Origin: Apostichopus japonicus
Lineage: Eukaryota > Echinodermata > Holothuroidea > Aspidochirotida > Stichopodidae
DNA: 64,000 nucleotides
Assembly: GCF_037975245.1 (NCBI RefSeq)
Contig: NC_092561.1
Coordinates: 3,579,001-3,643,000, forward strand
Reading direction: 5' to 3'
Position numbers and translations under genes: made by a program. Below, piece after piece: positions 44,011 through 56,150 of this stretch. Below the pieces are notes generated by a model. It saw nothing but the letters and a program-made list of their open reading frames with translations, was not told the DNA's origin and ran no database searches. The number at the start of each line of letters is the position of its first letter. The stretch's first letter is position 1.

Positions 44011-46205
44011 TATTGTCACGGAAACCGTGGAAATATGGAAATATGGAATTATGAATACTGGATTATTATATATCATAATATACTAAAGAGAAAATGAAGA
44101 CTTTAAAAAGGGTGACATAATTTTCCTCGGGGCTTGAACACACCCTTGAGGCCCCTGTAGTCCTGATTCAGTGTAGGCCACTTTACCTTATTACCATCGT
44201 ATAAACCACCAGTGTCACGTGCAAGATGTTAACTATATCTTTCTTACTCATTTCACAAACTATGTCACAGAGTTACTAGTTTAAAACTAGACATTCTTTG
44301 TCAATAAGCAGTTAGTCTGAAATTTCAACAAACCGTCAATCACCGAATAATGAAAACAACTTAGGGAAATCCCCACTCCTTTGTTTGTAGCACGTGACTG
44401 CATGTCTTCCTTTCACGTGAAAAGAACTACCGGAAGCAAGGTATGTTCTTGTATTTTTTTTTGTGTATTTGCGTAGGCGTATGGGAAGACATTTTGCAGG
44501 ATGAGGGGGGGGGGGGGGTGTTTTCCTTAAACTTGTCCCTGATTGGGAACAATGACGTGAATGTTGGTTACATTTGCCTGTAACAAATATAGCGCTATTG
44601 CCCTCAATTCGACATATTTTTGCTCGGGGGGGGGGGGGGCAGACCCCTCGTTTTGTATACGTCAATGCTTATTGGGGTCTAAATTTTTACAAAAATGAAA
44701 AAAAAAATCTTAAAAGTAAGGAATCATAAAAAGGACAAAGTAAAGGTAAGCTTTATCTTCTTCTTTTTTTTAAGGGGGGGGGGGGGAGAGGTGGGAAGAA
44801 GAATGATTTCCGTTATTTTGAAGCGATATTTTATATTTCGCAAAGATTCATGGTATTTCGATTTTCTTTGTAGTTCAATTGCCTTGATGATATTCATAGT
44901 GCTGTGGTCAGATCATGCATTTATAAAATATCATGATATCTGAAATATTCATACTTTTGCCATTCAATGTATGATTTTGACCTTAAAATGCAGAAAATTC
45001 CCGGCAATTGTTTAGGTAACTACCCTCAGTCCCGGAATCTCTTATATGTGACTCTCCTGTGACGAAATCGAAAGAGCAAAACAGATGGAAAACACTTTCT
45101 CACATTTGTTAAATTCATTTTATTTTATGCTTGATGTCTATAAAGCATTTTTGTGGCGTAATGAACAACGACATTTCCAAGGCAAGAAATTGATCGTACC
45201 GATAATCAAGGTATACTTTTTGCCTAAGATTTCATCCGGTGAACATTAAAGCTAAACTTCAATTATTTCTATATTATTTAATTAAAAGATAAAATAAAAA
45301 AGGACCAGCCTTAGTTTGTGCAAAACATTGCAGAATTGTTCAAAACTACAAAACTTACTTAAAATTACTTCAATTATTTACAGTAAACTTTATCAGGCAA
45401 TGCACAAAAAGTGTCAAAAATAAATAGTGCAGAATTGGTTTACAGGAACGTTATGCAAAGTGTTGCGTATACTGTTCATAATCAGTTAAATTTCACAGAC
45501 AATTGGATACGACTATATCATACTTATAAATGATGGGGAAAATGAAATGGTAAACCATCATACAGAATAATTTCGAAACTATAAATGCAGAAAATTCACT
45601 TTCTAAACTCTTAGATTGAAGCAGATCAATAACACAATAAAACTTGATTAACGGCAAATGAACTATACCTTAATATGACAGACGTATATATAATTCTGGC
45701 AGCTGCCTGCATGCTATTCAAAAACATGACGTCATCATGACATACACCTTTAAGGAGCCAATCAATCATTCATAAATGATTTTGACAGTGAATTGCTAAA
45801 ATGATAGATAAGTATTCTCTTTCCGAAATATACAGTTAGCTATCTGTAAGTACTATGACACTTAGGGTATATCATAATAGGTCAATGCCCCCTGTAGCAA
45901 GAAACTCCTCGACTGGTTTCAAGTGAAGCAAATCAGGTTGATTTATTCAAGCGATTGTTCACCAACCAGCATCAAGACCTTGCATCAAGACCAAACATGA
46001 ACTAAATCAAGGTGTATAGTAGGGCGAACGAAGGCAGTAATATCAAATCTCAACAAGCTGTGGCTGCACAACTCTTTGAGTTGAAATATATACAGACAAA
46101 CGTCGCAAATCCTCATGTGGATATTTCAAGGTATAGTTGATTACCACGACATCCCATGAGTGCTGTCTTATTGGTAGAAGAAAACAAAACCCCTTTAATA
46201 GGATA
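44011..46205. other. Intergenic, G-rich tracts only
   Basis: Poly-G runs near 44503, 44627 and 44776 with T-rich neighbours; otherwise AT-rich and without gene pattern. Confidence 0.45.
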
Positions 46206-46213
46206 ATTTAATG

Positions 46214-46577
46214 CAGTGGCGTAGGAAGGTACTTTTGAGCGGGGGGGCTGAAGACTGATGGCCGGCCTGGGGGAGGGGTCTAAGGGGAGGGGGTGTCCCC
46301 CTCCCCTTTGGAATTTTTTTGCATTTCCAGGTAGCCTCAGATGCAATTTGGTGCAATATAGCACACTTCAACACCCACTCCATTTTGTAAACTTAATTTT
46401 GTATTTTCACCAGGCCTTAGATGCAATTTGGTGCTCCAAATGAGATTTTTTTCTCATTTGGAAATGAAAAAGGGGTTTTCTGACTTGCGAAGCGGGGGGG
46501 CGGAATGATACTTCCGCCCTCCACATTTTTCACTGGGGGGCTGGCGCCCCCCAGCCCCCACGGTTCCTACGCCCTTG
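46214..46577. mobile_element. Second hAT-like MITE (364 bp)
   Basis: Ends CAGTGGCGTAGGAA (46214) and, on the other strand, CAAGGGCGTAGGAA, flanked by an exact 8-bp duplication ATTTAATG (46206-46213 and 46578-46585). It holds G-rich arms and two internal copies of agatgcaatttggtgc. Same class of ends as 26830-27119 but a different family. Confidence 0.88.
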
Positions 46578-46664
46578 ATTTAATGATGGCTGAATACCTT
46601 GCTTCTTGATGTATAGGCTACCAATACATGATGTGAGTACAGAAAGTCCTATATAAACAACAAA

Positions 46665-46944
46665 GTGGCTATTCTTATGACTAGTTGTAAGAATAATTTA
46701 TAAATACGCATGCGCAGTTGCTTTAACATGGCTATTTTTACAGCTAGGAGTACTATTTTTATGACTAGGAGTAACAATAATTTCCGGTTAGGGTTAAGGT
46801 TAGGTTAGTGTTTAGGGTTAGGTTAGGGTTAGGTTACCCCTACTACATACGCAGTTGCTTTATTTACTTTACTGCGCTTGAATTCGCCGATGTCGTAAGA
46901 ATAGTTTTTAAATAATTGTTACAACTAGTTGTAAGAATAGCCAC
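46665..46944. mobile_element. Inverted-repeat element carrying telomere-like repeats
   Basis: Ends GTGGCTATTCTTATGACTAG and, reverse complement from 46944, GTGGCTATTCTTACAACTAG: inverted repeats of about 26 bp with 2 mismatches. The interior has degenerate TTAGGG repeats (46795-46838) and a repeated acgcagttgcttta word. TATAAACAAC occurs on both sides (46652-46661, 46949-46958), a possible 10-bp target duplication set off by 3-4 bp. Confidence 0.8.
46795..46838 (+). repeat. Interstitial telomere-like repeat
   Basis: Seven or eight degenerate ttaggg/ttaggt units inside the inverted-repeat element, so it travels with that element and need not mark an old chromosome end. Confidence 0.85.
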
Positions 46945-46959
46945 GGCCTATAAACAACG

Positions 46960-48300
46960 CTTATCTTTAGCACTATACAGTAGGTCGGTCCTTAATTAGT
47001 AATGTATTTTCTCTTCTTCTTTATGAAATATTGCATCAATGAGGACATTGATCTTTTACCTTTTAAGACACAGCAGGGTATATATTTATACATTTTGAGC
47101 TTGATTTTGTAGTCCCTTCATATTTCAGTTAATGTCACACAGTCAGGGTAATATATTGAATTTCTGTGAGTGGGTGTATAAACTGCTTGTAGTTTGATGA
47201 CTTGAACAGAACACCAATTCATGTAGCGTAATTGGTTGCACTTCGAAACTAACTTGTTAATTTAAATCCTTTGAATTGATATAATAGGTAAGGACTTGTT
47301 TGGGTCTTTCGTTTTCATATATTTTATTTCTTTATGGTGATTCCTTCCGGATCTCAAAATACGAGAATTTGAATGTCAGTATTTTAACCAGCTTCTTCAA
47401 CGTTTTATTCATTCAAGCCTAAGGTTTTATTATGCCCCTCAGTCTAAAACCTATCCGTCTATACTTTAGTCTGAGCAAGTGTTCGTCGGGTAGAATTTTA
47501 GTTGAAGTGTTGTTAGACCCTTCGGCAAAGCTGCTAATGTCGACAAAACAAGAACCTTAAAGGGAGGCTGTAACAGTATCCCATAGTTTGGTAGATATAC
47601 CGAATGGTCACAATGGTTAAAGGAGTTGCAACACATTTTAGAATTTTGTTTGTTGTTGAAAAGTGTTAAATATATTTGTACGATGTACATCACTTTTCTT
47701 AAGATCCTTGTTCCCATGGTGACGTCACAGAGGCAGCAATCTACCTAATGTAATTTGGATTGACACGTCAACATAGTTGAGACTCGAAGTTAACAAGATT
47801 CTTTATACATGCAAAGTACATATAAACAAAGAATAAATGAATTTACCAACGAAAGTAACGTAGCATGTTGTTCATAGATATTCATAGACATTAAAAAACA
47901 AAAGACTATCAATGTACCCGAAAAAACCTATTTCTTTCCATTGAAGTGAAATGATTAGTCCATTTGACAAACATGGCGAATGCCCTGGATAGAAAACATA
48001 GTAACTATGCTATATTTCGAAATCCTTAAATATTTTAATGAAACCAATTTTCCGCATTCTTGTTGCTGAGCCTCGAAATCATTACAAACTCAACAGAGAA
48101 TCTAGTGAATCTGTATAAAACTAAGTGGGCTCTTAGATCTGAATCGAATCCATCTACACAATTGCGAAAAGACATTAACAAAGACTGCTAATAGATGTGT
48201 TTACATTGCATATCTTTCTACATGAGACAAACAGTATCAGAATAATAAATAATAATGATACAAAAAACGAGGATCCGTGAGAAGTTTGGGCTTGTGGTGT
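46960..48300. other. Intergenic, no feature seen
   Basis: Between the inverted-repeat element and the (TA)n run 3' of the Ras-like gene. No coding pattern found. Confidence 0.5.
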
Positions 48301-48307
48301 AAAGCTA

Positions 48308-48324
48308 TAATATATATATATATT

Positions 48325-48391
<67 letters not shown>
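48308..48391. repeat. (TA)n microsatellite
   Basis: TA run, about 430 bp 3' of the Ras-like stop codon. Confidence 0.96.
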
Positions 48392-48397
<6 letters not shown>

Positions 48398-48818
48398 GTG
48401 CACCGTGACCAGTACATGTGTAAACAAACGTAAGTTATATTTGAAACTTTAATAAGATTGATATCAAAGCAAACTCGTCACTTTTTTTCAGTCTTTCGTC
48501 GACATGTTTGTTGGATTTCATTTGAATTGAAATTTGTCAACTTATAAACAGTATATGTTGTGTGAATTAGGGCAGGAATATCGTTCAAACTGTTGTAACA
48601 AATAAAAAACAATAAGATAACTTTTGACGACAACTTCTGAAATAATCTCTATTACTTTATGGAACTGAAAATACAATTATGACTCATTTTGAAAGACAAG
48701 CAGGGTTACACTTATATTATACCAAACCATGATCAAAAGAATGGAATGAAAATCTTTTAATATGAACTAATTGAATTCGATTAAAAAAAGAAATCAAAAC
48801 AAGAGAACAATAATTAAA

Positions 48819-49265
48819 TTAAGGGACAGATATTTTTCTTCTCCTTCTCATGGGAGATCCAAACATCGCTTGTCGTACTTTGTTAGCTACATTTTTCGTC
48901 ACACTGCTTTTGCGCCGTCGTATTTGCTCCCGATGTTTCTTCTCTTCGTCGACATCTTTAACAACTGCAGAGAATGCCCTCCAAACAGATTCCCAATTTT
49001 CTGCTGCTGAAACCTCAAAGAAATGACAGCCGTATTCCTCAGCTAAATCGTGACCTTCTTCTGAGTTCACCTCGTGACAATTTTGATCCAAGTCAATTTT
49101 ATTAGCAACTACGGCGATTGATATTGAACTGGGCGCTTTAGCAGATTGTGCGCGCTTAATTTGCTGATCGAGAGAATCAAAGGTTTCCCTGTTACATACA
49201 CTATACACAAGAATCATCCCGTCAGCCCATCTCATGTGATCTTCTCGTTTACGAACAAAATCCAG
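48819..49265 (-). CDS. Ras-like GTPase (RERG/RASL11/12 type), last exon
   Basis: 148 codons plus TAA stop. Joined in phase 0 after the exon at 50617-50690. Seen: HMRWADGMILVYSVCNRETF (strand after switch II), the VANKID guanine-specificity motif (NKxD), VSAAEN (the SAx motif), and a basic C-terminal tail (RRRK, MRRRRK) without a CAAX box. Family knowledge: RERG/RASL proteins lack prenylation and often bind membranes weakly or act in nucleus and cytosol as growth regulators. Joining to the previous exon gives DTCTK where Ras has DTAGQ, so the Gln that activates hydrolysis is missing. Acceptor ggcaatgcag at 49266. Confidence 0.9.
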   Translation of the reverse strand: MDFVRKREDHMRWADGMILVYSVCNRETFDSLDQQIKRAQSAKAPSSISIAVVANKIDLDQNCHEVNSEEGHDLAEEYGCHFFEVSAAENWESVWRAFSAVVKDVDEEKKHREQIRRRKSSVTKNVANKVRQAMFGSPMRRRRKISVP

Positions 49266-49461
49266 CTGCATTGCCAAAGAGTGAAAACAAAATCGTGTTA
49301 GTAAACCATAGAATTTTCGCCTTACATAAAGTAGACGTTTGAGGGAATATTCCTGCTGTTACAAGACAACAAGAAACATATACAAGCATGCGGGAACACA
49401 AAAGGCACATTAATAAATTGAGTATTTGAAATATATATTAATGGACGCTTATTCATGCTAA

Positions 49462-49494
49462 TCACACACACACATACATACACACCCACCCACA

Positions 49495-49575
<81 letters not shown>

Positions 49576-49576
49576 C
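49462..49576. repeat. (CA)n(TA)n compound microsatellite
   Basis: CA-rich run followed by pure TA in the intron between the last two visible Ras-like exons. Confidence 0.96.
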
Positions 49577-50346
49577 GCAGTTGAAATGAAATAGACAAGG
49601 ATAGTGCAGTCCATCTACAGAATCAAATCATTTCTCCTCATTCTTGAACAGGTTAGGCCTTCTCCAACACGTTAATTCTATTTTTTTTACCATCCTATTT
49701 GATAAGCAGAATTGATTTCTTGGAAACCAAATCTGATAAATTAAATTAAACCAGCGTTCGATCAATTCCGTGTTCGTATTGACGAGGGAGCAATGCCCTA
49801 GTGGGTAAAAACGGGATCGAGTGAGCCGACTTTTCTCCAACAAGTCATAGCTATCAAATAGCGGAAAGAACAACCTTGCCTTGAGAAAGTTGCCTTCTTT
49901 TTTAGTGCGATAGAATTTCCAAGTTGAAATAATGAGTAAATGTTATATAGTTCATGCATGGTCTTGAATTAATTTCAACAAATACTTATAAAAACAACAA
50001 CATGAACGTTATAGTAGGCAAATTAACGAACACGGATATCACTTGTGTTTTAGTAAGCAAATGGCGCCATCACTTTCGGATGTTTTCAAAGAAAGACATT
50101 GGCACAGTATATTGTACATTAATTTAGCTAGGTACAAAGGAAGATTCGATTTTGCAAGACTGACCATTTAAACGCAAAAGTCGTTCGTAAAATAGATAAT
50201 CCAATTTCCACATTAGATGGGTTTCTTCATACCAGAGCAATCTACGGTTATCCCATCTTAAATGACTTTCTAAATTGAGAAGATTCCACATCTGAAATGC
50301 TGTTAAAATGCTGAATTGGAAGCCACCCGAAGTGTAAGTTGTAAAT

Positions 50347-50452
<106 letters not shown>

Positions 50453-50616
50453 ACCAGCAGCGGTAATGGAGGGCAAATTGAATAAGTGTCTCTTCATCTG
50501 CCTCCCTTGCATTGTTTTCTGTATTGATTTTATCCCAGCCTTGAAACCCATCTTAAAACGTTGAACTTGATTCTCGAGACAAGAGGTAAATAATAGGCTG
50601 ATTTATAATAACCTAC

Positions 50617-50690
50617 CTTCGTACAGGTGTCAAGAACTTCTATGTTCACATGTGCTTCGTTGAAAGCCACCGTTTGCTTGTAGAGATGAT
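50617..50690 (-). CDS. Ras-like GTPase, exon with switch I-II
   Basis: 74 bp, phase 1 in, phase 0 out. Encodes DHLYKQTVAFNEAHVNIEVL and DTCTK, the strand beta-2/beta-3 segment of Ras proteins. Acceptor gcgatag, donor GTAGGT. It is too short to be obvious as an ORF and was found by matching the flanking exons. Confidence 0.88.
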
Positions 50691-51576
50691 CTATCGCATG
50701 CCGGATGCGGAAAGAAGTAACGGAAAGTGAAACATGACAATGTTAATATGTTAAATAAGTAAAAACTAAAGTATATAGCTAAGTTTGGGACCCTTGAGAC
50801 GTTAGTTATACAACACATGTCACAACATGATACACATTAGGCTGACTCAGCATTCCAATTGCTGACATAAATTATTAAAATTATTCATCGTAATTGGGAA
50901 AGTACGGTGTGCAATCATTGTGATGCTATGCAGCCAACCTCCCCCCTCCTCCCACCCTCCCCGTCACAAACACATGTATACAAAAGAGAGAGAACATTGT
51001 TTTGTTTTTTTGCTATTGTTATTAGGAAACGCACCTGTAATCAAGATATTATTAAAGTTTTTGAGTGATAAAATAATATGAACTACCTGATCAGAGTCAT
51101 GAACCTCGCTTTATACAATACAATGTTAAACGATCACAGCTGTATGCGTGAGTTCGTGATGTGTAATGTTTATTATTCTGAGCAAAACTACGTAATGTTT
51201 ACATTTGGATACCCATCAATCTAGTTAACAGATACACGTGGTTTCAACCAGATGGCTGAAACAATGAGTGACTAACAGATATATCCATCACAACAAATTT
51301 AGTGTCCCACAAAGTAAATTGTTTATTTCTTACTGGTTCAGCAGCCCTCTTATAGTTTAACATGTAATATCTTTGTTGCTGTTGCGATTTTGGAGGACTA
51401 AAGAAACATAATATTTTCAGTTATATTGTTTTTTCTTAAACCATCGAGGACGGTAACACAATATTGTGGCAACTTCAACACCGCAGGACGCTTTATAACG
51501 TCATAGATTATAGCGAAATGCAGACTGTAATGAAACAAACGTGAGCTAATAAAGAGAGGCTCCAAGCATATATATA

Positions 51577-51634
51577 CTTATACACACACACACACGCGCG
51601 CATATGTATATATATATATATATATACATATTTA

Positions 51635-51712
<78 letters not shown>
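51577..51712. repeat. (CA)n/(TA)n compound microsatellite
   Basis: acacacacacgcgcgcat followed by long TA runs. Confidence 0.96.
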
Positions 51713-51715
<3 letters not shown>

Positions 51716-54700
51716 TTTAACGGTATATATGTTATACGATACAGTTATTAGTACCTCTGTATACTGTCATTGACGTGTTGTGTGTTGTGCATGATGGTCT
51801 TTCCAAATTTATAAGCCTACATAAATCATAAATCGTGAACATCTCCATAACGTCTGACTGCATTTTTTATATGTTATGTATAGTAAATGTGTCCCTAATT
51901 CATAAATATTACACAATATATATATTTTTACTCGAACATCCATTATAGATTTGACAGCGGAAAAATAATGGACATGTTAAGAACACTAGTCAGTAAACTA
52001 GTCAGTATACTCTAGGCGGCGGTGATATGGGCAAACCACCCGATAATCATTGCTTGGCTGCCAAAACAGAAATATAACTCATTCGTTTGCTGCGAGACAT
52101 ACCCGGTAGATACGGTGGGGAGGGGGGGGCGTGTCGGAACGAGGAAAAAGACGAAGAGAATAAACCCACACATATTGCGGAGATAGCGATGAAGCTTTAC
52201 TTGAGATTTAAAAGGATTATATCATAAAATACAGTAACTATAGTTACGTTATTTCTCATTGAAATGCTATGGCGGTGTGGATAAAGTCTATCCGGGTATT
52301 AGAATTTAGAAGAAATATAACCATAGCGTTTGGGCTCGAGCTGAAGTAAGATGGCGTCTTTATTTTCATCCATAAGGTATCCACTGTGTTCCATCTGATA
52401 TGGTCTTTCAAATGAACATAAATCACAAATCATCTAACACCTTAAAATTGTAAGTTTTAAGCCATTCTGTGGCTTCTCCCTCATACAAATGATGTGGCTT
52501 AGCGTCGAAAAAAGAATTCCCCTTCCAGGCCTATAAAAGTAGTCACTTATTGCGGCCAGTATAGCTAGCTAAACTAGAAGAATGTTTCATTCATTATAAG
52601 AAAGCGAAGCTACGATTAGATCTGACATCCCGTCAAAACACGTGACCAATTTTAATACCTGAAATAAAATATAGGACGCTCTGTTTGAAGTAACTCCATA
52701 CTTTCTTTCTTTTTCTCCCTCTGATGATTTTTTCGTGATACCGTGCTCTTTTGAAACGTTTGTCTAATGTTTATGTAAATTTTGAGTAGACCTATAATTT
52801 GTTATCATGATATGTAAATTTTGAATAAAAAGGAAAGATTTCCATAGCTCAAATTATGTGAGTCTCACTACACTACCACTCTGAAGTACGTTTCTGACAG
52901 CGCTATAGATTAACATCTGACAATCGGACTTATAATAATCCCTTCGGGTTTTCAGTACACTAGTACGTACGACAAATTAAGCACACGACATCACACATAT
53001 ACAGTAACACGTATACACAACACATTACAGACTATGTCTCTATACATCTACATATACCAGCCATGCCACGTTATTCACCCGCTCATACATCGTGTACATT
53101 CTAGCGCATGATGTTCAGCTTCGAGAACTTTATCATATTCCTAGCATCTGGCATTTGTCTAAGGAGTAAATACAACATTTTGAGGAGAATTCTCGTGTTC
53201 GAATATAGCCCCAAAGTCACATGACCGCATCAATCTGTGTAAACTACGCTCTAAATATATTTTCCTCTCCCCCTCCCCTTCCCCGGGGATTATTTACATG
53301 AGTCTGTAATTTATGCTTACAGGGAAAATGGTTGATGAATTTCATAGGTTACTTCTTTTAAAGCTTTCCGGTTTTGTCATTTAAGAAGAAGAAATGGGCC
53401 GTATAGAGAGCAGGTTTTATTTTGTTGATTTTAATAAATATTTCAACGCTACTCGATACTGAATACACATAACCATTAACCATAGCTAATTAGCTTGACT
53501 AGTCAAATTCCAGTTGGTAATTGTCCATTTTACACGTCCATAAACTCAAGGTACATCCTCATATAGACTTGTACAAACTTACCTTCAGAGAGTTGTAATG
53601 AAGGTAATTCCTGTAGCCATGGTTAACTTATGAGATTATGTGAGTATCAAGACGATCTCACGAAGAAAACGTTAAATTTTACAAACCAAGGTAAATACCT
53701 ATACTATTCTACGTAAACATTGTCGTATACATTCACCAGTTATGTCTACCACTCAATGAACGACAACAAAACCAATGGCAAGATTTCTATGGCAATGTTG
53801 AGCTCGCTATATTGCCCGAGACGGCGTTTGGCAACACGATGCTTGTACGCAGAGACTTTAGTGCATCAGTAATAATTCAAAAGTACTTTGAAATATATAG
53901 ACATATAAAATAAGTTTTACCGTATGTATGCTTCACGAAATAGAATCTATAGGCCGCCCTTTTGTATGAGGATGGATCCAATGAATAATTGTCAAATTTG
54001 CATGCAAGAAACACGTTCAAACTCGCAGTATCGATTTCGTAAAAAAATGCTTGAAATTGAGGCGCTAAATGATAAGAATCGGGTTTATTACACTTGTATC
54101 GGAGACTAGACGTGCTTCACGTCATACATTAATCACTTTACAGTAAATATAATGAACGGAATCGTGTGGTAACTTTGTAATGCATCAAGCTTCTTAAACA
54201 CTATATACTCTGTCCTTTATTTCTCTTAGTGACGCCAAATGTCAGATTTAAGTAAATTCACGAACACAAAAACCTTTTCGCACCCCAACTTTGCTTTGCT
54301 AAACTTGAGTGTCTTCTCGATTCTGTTTGTGACTCCTATAAAAAGATAATTTCACATACTTAACGGTTAAAACAAATGGATAAGTGAGAGAAGCCGTTCA
54401 TCAGTATACATTTAAGAGGGGCAGCCCAAGGTTACGTTGCAGAATGTTTTGACAGACCCGTAAGGAATTAATCACATTTAGGAAATTGAAGAAACATCAA
54501 GGAATTACCCATCCCAGTTGATACTGAGGTGACAAGCCGACTCATACAACGGCGTACATAAAGCAAGCGCCGTCTGGACATTGATTTATGACCAAGGAAA
54601 AGTTGTCCAATGCCTGGCCACCTTTTTTAAAATGTTAGATGAGTTATAGAACACATTCTTATTAATTATCCAATCTCAAAAATGGGTATTCTCGAGCTTC

Positions 54701-55895
54701 TATAACTACAATTAATTGAACACACTGACGGGAATGTACTTCCAAAATTACCGTTTGGCGTAGGAACGGCTGCGATGTGGAAGCATTGTTTAGGATATCA
54801 TGAATAATGTGCAATGCTCTACACATTTTAAACAAAGAGAGTACTTCAAACTTTATTTTAAAATATATATCCTTGTCGGTGACATACGGTATTACGGCGG
54901 AATTTTCTTGTATACCTTTTAGAGGCCGTACATGCTAAAGGTAACAATCTTTCATCCATTTGTAGGCTACGTGCAATTAAAGGGCAATTATCAACACAGT
55001 GCTACGTAAGCCCGACAATAAACACTATTATTATACGGAAGTTAAGGACATGGAGGCCAATATTCAGGAAGTCTTGAGTCGGAGGGACACAAAGAATTGT
55101 TAGGAGGGGCACAAAACTCGCGTCCTGTAACTTCTGCTAAGTGGGGGGGGGGAGACGAAAGTCAGCACGGGGGTGGGGTGGGGGTGGGGGAAAGCCTTGC
55201 TGCGGGCCTGGGGTTGTTTTATCTTTCACAGGTAAAATGACTCGGAACGTCAAACGTATTTCACATTGTTAGCAATCCCTCATCACACCATATTGGCGGT
55301 CTTTGTACGGGTGTTTGGTTTAATTTTGTTATGCAATCGACTGATTTATATGGATCACAGTGCATAGCCGGTATGTGAATTCATTATTTAAGGCACTTGA
55401 TACAGTAAAAACATCCTTTAGTCGAATCGCACTTGGTGATTTCTCCTCAGGGTTAAAATTGTGATACATTTGACATGGCTATTAAAATGTCAAAGTTCTC
55501 CGCATTCAAACGCTGCACGACTCTGCATTCTGCTTTGTATAGAAATATTGTACTCCCCTGTTGGTTATTGATTTGCGAAAAACCACAGTATGTACATTTC
55601 ATTGGTAATATTAATAATGTTGTCACGTTAGAACTGTGCTGTTACCATATGGAGTTGCAAACAATTTGCCAAATATTAAGAAATCATGGATATTATTTTT
55701 ATTATTATTCTTACAACGAGCAAGTCACATTGGACAACATATACTTCTAAAGGACTGAAAAAAGTAAAATCGAAATATACAATAAGAACAGGCCTATTTG
55801 ATGTTGTTGACATTTATAATCTAATGTGTTAACATCAATACAAGCAACCTTCACTTGGTAGTGGGTGTTTATCAATGCATATGACGTCATTATGT

Positions 55896-55896
55896 A

Positions 55897-55957
<61 letters not shown>
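55896..55957. repeat. (TA)n microsatellite
   Basis: Short TA array with a tgtgtgtg edge. Confidence 0.95.
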
Positions 55958-55958
<1 letters not shown>

Positions 55959-56036
55959 CATACATTTATGAATATGCAATGCATAATCATAACTAACTAC
56001 ACTGTAATATTGTCATTCTGTTATATTTGTTAACTA

Positions 56037-56150
56037 TGATGAAAAGGGACCGCTACCACTAAGGGCTGCAGGGATAGTTCATTTACGTTGATACAGCCAT
56101 AGGTACTTTGTAATTTAGAGGTCACTGGTTCGAATCCCATTCCAACTGTC
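56037..56150 (+). mobile_element. Possible degenerate tRNA-like element
   Basis: Contains a good box B (ggttcgaatccca at about 56128) preceded by about 80 bp with weak box-A similarity. No acceptor-stem pairing is apparent, so a decayed SINE is more likely than a tRNA gene. Confidence 0.3.

Noticed and set aside
46795..46838. Chromosome-end or fusion point
   Set aside because: The telomere-like units are degenerate and enclosed in an inverted-repeat element, so transport by that element explains them better.
55475..55750. 91-residue plus-strand ORF
   Set aside because: No recognisable motif, starts and ends in AT-rich intron sequence, and no splice or promoter context.
56037..56150. tRNA gene
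   Set aside because: A good box B but no convincing box A, anticodon loop or acceptor stem; listed only as a weak SINE relic.
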